In this document: in pieces, positions 57,508-64,000 of the stretch
How positions within the stretch are numbered: the first letter of the stretch is position 1
Layout: each line of letters opens with the position of its first letter
NCBI GenBank assembly: GCA_030272585.1
Contig: BSYQ01000002.1
Span: forward strand, 5,766,001 to 5,830,000
Length of the DNA stretch: 64,000 bases
Source: Bryopsis sp. KO-2023
Lineage: Eukaryota > Chlorophyta > Ulvophyceae > Bryopsidales > Bryopsidaceae
Direction of reading: 5' to 3'
The notes under the pieces: generated by a model
The model's input: the letters and a program-made list of their open reading frames with translations, nothing else
Databases searched by the model: none
Told to the model about the DNA's origin: nothing
Program-made: the position numbers and the translations under genes

Positions 57508-60500
57508 AGCGCGGGGTTTATTAGTTTTTCTTTGAAGCACGTAATTTTTTTCATGTACATCAATGCGTACACTTTTCATTTGGATCCAATGATCACTTCC
57601 ACCTTTTTTTTCCTTTTCCCCTCATCACTTTCGGCATCTTGCCTACAAACTCAACAATAACCGAGTTATATGGTTGAGCTTTCGCTTTATTGCCCGTATT
57701 TATGACAACAGTAGCAGAGGTAGAGATCGAGGACGGGCTCTTTCAAGGCGAGGATGGGCTCTATTGGGGCCAGTATTATAGGAGCATCGCACACAAATTC
57801 GACAAGCCGATGTACAAGGTAAGTAGAAACATCACATTTGATCAGCCTAATCATTTTCATCCACCAAACCATACTCATCGATTTAGATTTTTTAGCTTAG
57901 TAGCCTTTGACTAGATTTTCACTTCTGTTTTTGTTCGTGTACTCTAATGACCACTTGCGGAACGATACTTTTCTTTCTTCCTTTGGAATTATCACCTGGA
58001 GCAACATTATTGTGATCTTATTAGTGCAGTTCACACATGCTTGACACAAGCATGACAGGCAAGAGAGGGTTGGAAGAGAAATGCTACGGCTCATGTCGTA
58101 GTTTTTTTACTTTTCCGGAAATGAGATTTTCTGGGGTGAGGGGACACCTTAGCCGCCGAAATGTTCGGCCCACAAGAAAATCGCTCAGAAGGTAGGCCTC
58201 CCGGCCGGCTTGGCGAACTTGATTTTTTTATCCTATTCTTGGTTGGGACGTTTTGGTCTTGTAATCAACACTGTGGGAAGAAGTTAAAAGGGGGCGACAC
58301 CACTGGTAATCGATGCAACTTCACGAAGTTTGAAAGTGTCTTACTTAAATTCGTCCAGAGAAGAGTGTTTAATGTTGTATGCGTCTTATTAAAGAAATCG
58401 ATTATTTACTTAAATCAATGTCGTCGGATTTTTTATGTGGGGGTAATGAATACAAAGATATGGAAAGAATTTCTGTGAATTTGGGCGTACGAATGTTAAC
58501 ACTTTGGTATGTCATCGAAAGCCCCCGTTCTTCTTGGAATGAGGATCGATGCAACGATGATTCAAGAATTTTTGGTGCAGCGAAAAGCGAAAAAGAAACG
58601 CAAAGCTGCCCAACTTAGTTAACGATATCATTCCAGCAAGGGTTACTAAAACAGGGGGGTCGCGACAGGGGGTCCATCTCGACACAACAGCTACAAAGGG
58701 ATAAGTTTCCCACAAGCTTTTTCTTGCTTAAATACTTACGTTAGATCCCAAGAAGCATTTCTACCTAAGCATCGTTTACCATACATCTTGATGGCAAAGG
58801 TGACCAATCACCTCCGAAGATTGTCTCTGTGGCACACAATACATCTTACCCGGCCCACTTTCGGTGGGAATTTGATTGTGGATAAAGATCGAGAAAAAAA
58901 TTATGTCAACTTGTTGTGTTACATAGAGCTCCTCACCGGGTCAATCTATGCAACTATGGTGGCATGAATTTGTCTCCCTTCTCTGATACTATTCGAGTCA
59001 ATTCTCTTCGGAAGATCAATTGAATAAAAAATTAGATGGAAGTTATTATTAGCTTGTGAACAGGAATATACCACTTAAATATGAGACGAACAACCCCCGA
59101 TGTCTCTTTTTTCTCAATCTCGGTGTTGGGGAAAGATGAGTCCCAAGATTTCGTGGCGATAGAACCTTTTAAGTTTTGATCGTAGAAGCTTACTGGGACG
59201 TGAAGATTAGACCAAGAGAATTTAAGATCCGATTGTTTTGTTAACATAAATACGGAAATTTAGCAAATGAAATATTTCGAAGCATATCCCGATGGATGGC
59301 AAGTTCAATTAGAGAGCCAGAATTATGTATCTTACATAGATGAAAGGTTGTAGAAGGTTCGATGTAGGGAGTGCAACATCTATTAGCATCTATACACATG
59401 TACATATCTAGACTCAGTCCTTCGTAGTATACATAATGACTAATGTGATTTTTACTCTATTGACAGTTGTGTCATATGATCATATGCTTTAAAAAAGTAG
59501 GACCCGATATTTTCAAGTCAGATTTCACGTGCTTCTAGACGATGAAATGAAGTTCCAAGACAATGGTGGTTTTTTACAATCACATGTTCTCTTATGAGCA
59601 CCGTTTTCTCTCGAGAGTAGATTCCGGATAAGATTCGCACCTGCGCTGAAAAGATCATAATTTTTGTTGAGATATTTTTAACAATTTTGCGTGGGGTTTT
59701 TTTGATGTTGTGCGGGGTTTCAGATAGGTTTTGCTATCAACGCAAATTATCGCGGAATATTGGCAACATGAGGTCTTGGAAACCGCTTTGGGGCCCCTTC
59801 GCATGCTCACACTCATGAAGCAGTACGTTGAGGGCTCGACGGTAAGATAGACAAGACAAGTATTCACGGCGTGCTGAATAGATCCCGTGCAGAGGTTTCG
59901 AGCACTTATGCGAGGTCTTAAAGTTAACCAAGAAAAACTTTTTCTGTTTGTTGTGTTTCATCTATGCGGCGTTTAAACGCGGCTCTGCGGGGTTGTGCAA
60001 GCTCAATGCAGCGTTAAATTGTTTTTTTCAAAACATTTTTATGCGTGTTTATTGTTGTTGTAGAAGGTGTTGCATGACGTGTGGGCGGGGGCAAAAGCTC
60101 GTTGTGAGGTTACATAGTGGAGGACTCATTATCAGGGATGAGATGAGGACGAAGCTCGCGAAGTACATGAAGATAGGGGTCTACAAGATACTTTTCTATC
60201 CCTCCAATCAGGTTCAGGTACGAGGCGGGAGGATGGTCTTCCGCTTTGCCTGTAGAGTCATTAGTGATGGTATAACGGATAGGTATCTATGAGGTAATAA
60301 ATCGTTTGTGTGCATGGTTCAAATGGGTTTGTGCAAGAGGACAAGCTAATGGTGGTATGAATTGGATTATTCTAGATTCAGCTTAACTGAGGATGAATCC
60401 TTGTGTCTTGTGTCTTTTAAAAGGAGATATCGAAAGTTTTGTAAGATGTTTTTGAAGCTTAACGAACTCAAGAGCATTGTAAGCGTGATGGAACCGTTTT

Positions 60501-62991
60501 CTATAGATTGCTCGACGATAGTGAAAAAATTGGAGCTTTATTTATGACCGTCACCGATGAGGAGAGAGAAAACGTCACACAACGCTCATTTCATAGATAT
60601 TCAAGTGGAAAGAGGTGCAACGACTCGCATGATATCGCACCCTTGTTGTGGTTAATTATTGCCAAAGTCATGTTGTTTGTGATCAACCGCCTTTCAAGAT
60701 AGGACATGGTTAGATTTGCACCAAACGATTGAGATCACCCCATTGGAAACATGTTCTCCCGCAAAATTTAAGGCCTTCTTTAAAGAGGCGAAGCAATAGG
60801 AAAATGATCCGTTGGGGGGGTCTTGCAACAAACATTTGTTGATCGCTTAAATAAACGAACTTGCAGCCTCCCCGGGTGGAAAGACTTGGAATAGTGTTGA
60901 GCATAATCAAAAGAAGGCCCAGATCATCCGCATGCAATAAGTCACCGACCATAAGTTTTGTAAGAAGGTACTGGTTGTGATTGACACACCACTTTTATTT
61001 GAAAACATATTTGTTTCTTCTAGAGCTCAAGATCGAAGTGAGATTGCTTCTCGAGCAACTATCGGGGTTAAAAACACGAAACTAGCTAGTGATTATTGAC
61101 CAACTATTTTTAGAGGAGGGGCTTGGATGCCCGATGTTCGGGATGTAGACGAGCTCTTCTAAGAAAGGGTCAAAGAAGTTCTTTGTATTATATCGCATCA
61201 ATCCCAGCAATCGTTGAAGCCACAAGTGCCCTGATTGTTAAGTTTTTGCCGACAGCTAAGATACACATTAGGCTGATGAAATAAATATCTATCACAAGTG
61301 CATGTTTGTTTTCTATTTTGTTTTTTGTTTTCATTTCTAAAAAAAATAAAAATGATGGCATAGGAACAGGACGAGAATGAAAACAGGGGAGACGGTGGAG
61401 AGAACGATGAATTGTTGTGACAAAAAGTAGGCATTGAAGATGCAATATGGCGAACTCCATTCTTTAAGGGAATAAGAGTTGTCAGCCGAATTTTGCTTTA
61501 CAACCGGAATGATGCAGATTACAAAATCTTAATTAAGCTATTTATGTAGTATTAATTAAGGCTCCTCATGGGCCCCCTTTACGTCGATCTCAAATGAATG
61601 AGCGCTCATTCCAACATCGAAAGAGAAACGATGTTTACTATTTGCATAGGGAGTTTCATTGCAACAACCCGCGACATCAACCCGTTGAACAAAATTCGGG
61701 GTGGTCGGAAAGTACGGTTGCTAGCGAGTGGAACTTCGGATAAGTTTGAGGTGGTTTAAGCGGCTTTCGAATTGGATTTGCTCGAGGACTTCAATCTTTC
61801 ATGATAGAAGCATCCAGTTCCAAATTTGATGAGACCAAATCATGTGCCTCACTCCCCAAGGCCTGATCGGCTATTTGTGTCTTCCCTCATTTCCCTTTAT
61901 GCTACCTTCTCTACCTTTGTTAAATAGATGCCTTTACACTCTAGCCTTTTTTTTATGTTTTTGGACCATTTATTTATGCTCGTTGGGACTACGAAAAGTT
62001 TTTACGATAGAGGGTCAACACCACGCCTATCTCATTCTTAACACAAGGTTGAAGTTGGTGGAAAGGAGGCTATGGCTTACCGCACACATAGCACTTGATT
62101 GTTGGACGGTATATATTTCTTGACACGACTCTATGGGCCTAGGATTAAAGTTGGGAACGGGGTTAGGTATTTGCATACTGGCGAGCTACACCTACTACAC
62201 TCGGATTCAAGAAAACACTCCTTCAAGTTAGTCTGCAGTTTGATCATAAAAGTAGCTTTCGAAGAACGATGAGAGGAAGGGACGGCCAAAAATAAAATAC
62301 ACGATCGTGAGGAAAGCGAACAATGATGTACGTAATAAGCGTGTCTCACAACACTTAGAAAAGACATCGTGCAAAGGATGAAAATAAATTGCTGGTGGAG
62401 ACTCTCTACTAGAGAGGAACTCGTCGATGAGCGATGATGGGTTGATTGACGAGACTTCTTACGGGGTACGGTAGCGTTGGCATAATGAGCGACGGTGGGT
62501 CTAAGAAAAGAGGCTATGAATAAGAAAGCCGACTTTTCGGAGGTAAAAAAGACTTTGTCAAGGCTCCTGATAGAAGAACAACAGAAAACGTCGAGGGGTA
62601 ACGCCAAGAGGGGCGAGTCACCCCCCTTCCCCACCCCACCCTTGCCTAAGAAAAAAGTCCGTGACAAGGTTGAACTTCCAAGGCCTTCTTCTCCTTTCTT
62701 TTTTTTTCTTTTCTCTTAATTGTTTCTTTTGCAAAACGCTCCAAATACTTTGAATGACTTCCAGAAAAAGTTAAAGAACTTGAACGAAAAAAGGAGCTTC
62801 ATCATTGTCTCTTTCTATAGATATTCAACCATGATCTGAAGTCTTTTTCCCATTTTACACATGGTAGGAAAAACCACGCAACGTATATCGTGTCGTTGGC
62901 CCTAACGTATGGGGAGAAAAGAAAAAAAGAAAAAGTACAAGGTTGCATGGTTAAAGCTTGTACACCTCCAAGGTATCGACTAAAAGTTACT
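57508..62991. other. AT-rich stretch, no gene recognised
   Basis: Open frames up to 178 codons occur (62131-62667 -; 59948-60292 +), without known motifs. Sampled lines have more G than C on the + strand, the reverse of the left part of the window. Nothing else is supported. Confidence 0.4.
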
Positions 62992-62993
62992 TA

Positions 62994-63853
62994 CTCCGTC
63001 CGAATTTAACTGTCCACTTATGTTTGGGGTTACAGTTCACGAATGAGACATCCAATTGATGTGAAATTTTGTGGCCAGCATCTCTGATACACGTTGATGA
63101 AGCCCACGAAATTTCAGATCCATTGATCGAGAGGTTGCGATGCAGTGACTCCGAAACCAGAAACGAAGCAAAACCTCGATTTTCACTTCGACGACTTTTA
63201 CAATTTGCATACTAAAATTGATTCAAAATTGTAAGATACTGTTGTAAAGCAACAATATAGACTTCGTAAAGTGTATCCCCAAAATTTGCTCTGAAAATTC
63301 CACCTGGCCTCTCGTGTAATGCGCTTGGCATTCCGTATCATAATCCTATTTTCTAGGCAGCTTGGTCACTTTCGCTCCTATTTTCGAGCGAACTGGCGCG
63401 CAGAGGTCTCTTGAATTGCGTTTCCGACGTTTGCGAGGTCGAGGTGGAGTTCGCGCATTGCGTCGCTATTTTCGGTTTCAGAGGTCGACTTTCCTCGGTT
63501 TTATAGTCGTCACGATTTACTGAACGACGACATCGTGCGTTGCTCACTGGTTCAATTACGACGAAATTTTGTGAGCTCGCCACAGAACATGTTAAGAATG
63601 TGTTAACAAAATTTTGTGGCAAACGATGAACGTTTGACGTGTCAAAACGTTCACAGGAAGGTGAAAATCGAGGTTTTGCTTCGTTTCTGTTTTCGGAGTC
63701 ACTGCATCGCAACCTCTCTATCAATGGATCTGAAATTTTGTGGGCTTTATCTACGTGTATCAGAGATGCTGGCCACAAAATTTCACATCAATTGGATGTC
63801 TCATTCGTGAACTGTAACCCCAAACATAAGTGGACAGTTAAATTCGGACAGAG
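62994..63853. mobile_element. Stowaway-like (Tc1/mariner) element with long inverted arms
   Basis: Inverted arms of about 195 bp (62994-63190 and about 63656-63853) are nearly identical by eye, with a handful of mismatches. They begin CTCCGTCCGAATTTAACTGT and are flanked by TA (62992-62993 and 63854-63855). The end sequence and TA duplication closely resemble the plant Stowaway consensus CTCCCTCCGTCCC and onwards, which is mobilised by mariner transposases. The 465-bp centre has a - strand open frame that runs into the right arm, but no DDE/D transposase motif, so the element is non-autonomous. Confidence 0.85.
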
Positions 63854-63855
63854 TA

Positions 63856-64000
63856 AGTATTTGCTAGCAATTGTATAAGACTCCTCCTAGCAAATGCCCT
63901 TTTCGCCAGCAAGTTTTCTACAGGTTGCACTCCGAGCCCCACGTACAGCGCAGAAAAACTGAGCCGCCGCAAAGTTTTTTTTTAGGATATAATGAAAGGA
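63856..64000. other. Window edge, nothing seen
   Basis: A short AT-rich tail with no frame or repeat that continues beyond the window. Confidence 0.4.

Noticed and set aside
1-64000. Reassigned genetic code (TAA/TAG read as Gln)
   Set aside because: A few decayed frames read well if TAA or TAG is Gln, but the phosphatase gene (437 codons) has no in-frame TAA/TAG before its terminal TAG. The frames concerned look decayed, so simple C-to-T change explains them.

Overview
The window is eukaryotic nuclear DNA. It has GT-AG spliceosomal introns with T-rich acceptors, low gene density, many homopolymer runs, and a mix of DNA transposons, MITEs, a LINE remnant and a chromodomain Ty3-type LTR element. 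There is no bacterial-style operon, rRNA gene or convincing intact tRNA gene. The one well-resolved host gene is a nine-exon dual-specificity phosphatase on the + strand (28609-32082). It most resembles the plant and algal phosphoglucan (starch) phosphatases of the SEX4/LSF2 type, and its Arg/Ser/Ala-rich N-terminus could be a transit peptide. This makes a photosynthetic protist or alga a reasonable guess, but the window alone does not settle the organism.

Layout. 1-21.6 kb: AT-rich DNA, nearly free of recognisable genes, with several short decayed-looking coding stretches (3.5, 4.4-5.4, 5.9-6.3, 6.9-7.5, 8.6-9.2, 12.1-12.8, 14.6-14.9 and 17.9-18.4 kb) and three clean non-autonomous transposons: a hAT-type element at 2551-3015 and two TA-flanked MITEs at 7967-8321 and 13292-13720. 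21.6-28.6 kb: rich in homopolymers, with a tRNA-like B-box at 22.69 kb, a well-formed terminal exon on the - strand (25942-26220) and an unrecognised open stretch just upstream of the phosphatase gene. 28.6-32.1 kb: the phosphatase gene. 32.4-37.3 kb: a 195-bp hAT-like MITE, a possible host exon, then three neighbouring islands of short self-complementary oligomers. The last island is a 979-bp hAT-type element with 11-bp TIRs and 8-bp target-site duplications. 37.3-41.7 kb: a Ty3 chromovirus with apparently identical 236-bp LTRs and a 5-bp duplication, not whole. 41.9-46.4 kb: a CACTA/EnSpm transposase gene on the - strand, with + strand exon-like blocks beside and inside it. 46.4-48.6 kb: short open stretches and a 158-codon ORF of unknown function. 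48.6-64 kb: AT-rich DNA with a LINE reverse-transcriptase remnant (56.5-57.5 kb) and a Stowaway-like 860-bp element with arms of about 195 bp (62994-63853).

The most interesting observation is a class of non-autonomous hAT-type elements, seen twice as different families (2551-3015 and 36239-37217). Each has perfect TIRs and perfect 8-bp duplications. Each interior is packed with many copies of one short self-complementary oligomer, different in the two elements, around a tRNA-like module that appears related between them. Two further oligomer islands (34829-35326 and 35863-36225) sit directly next to the second element but lack visible termini.
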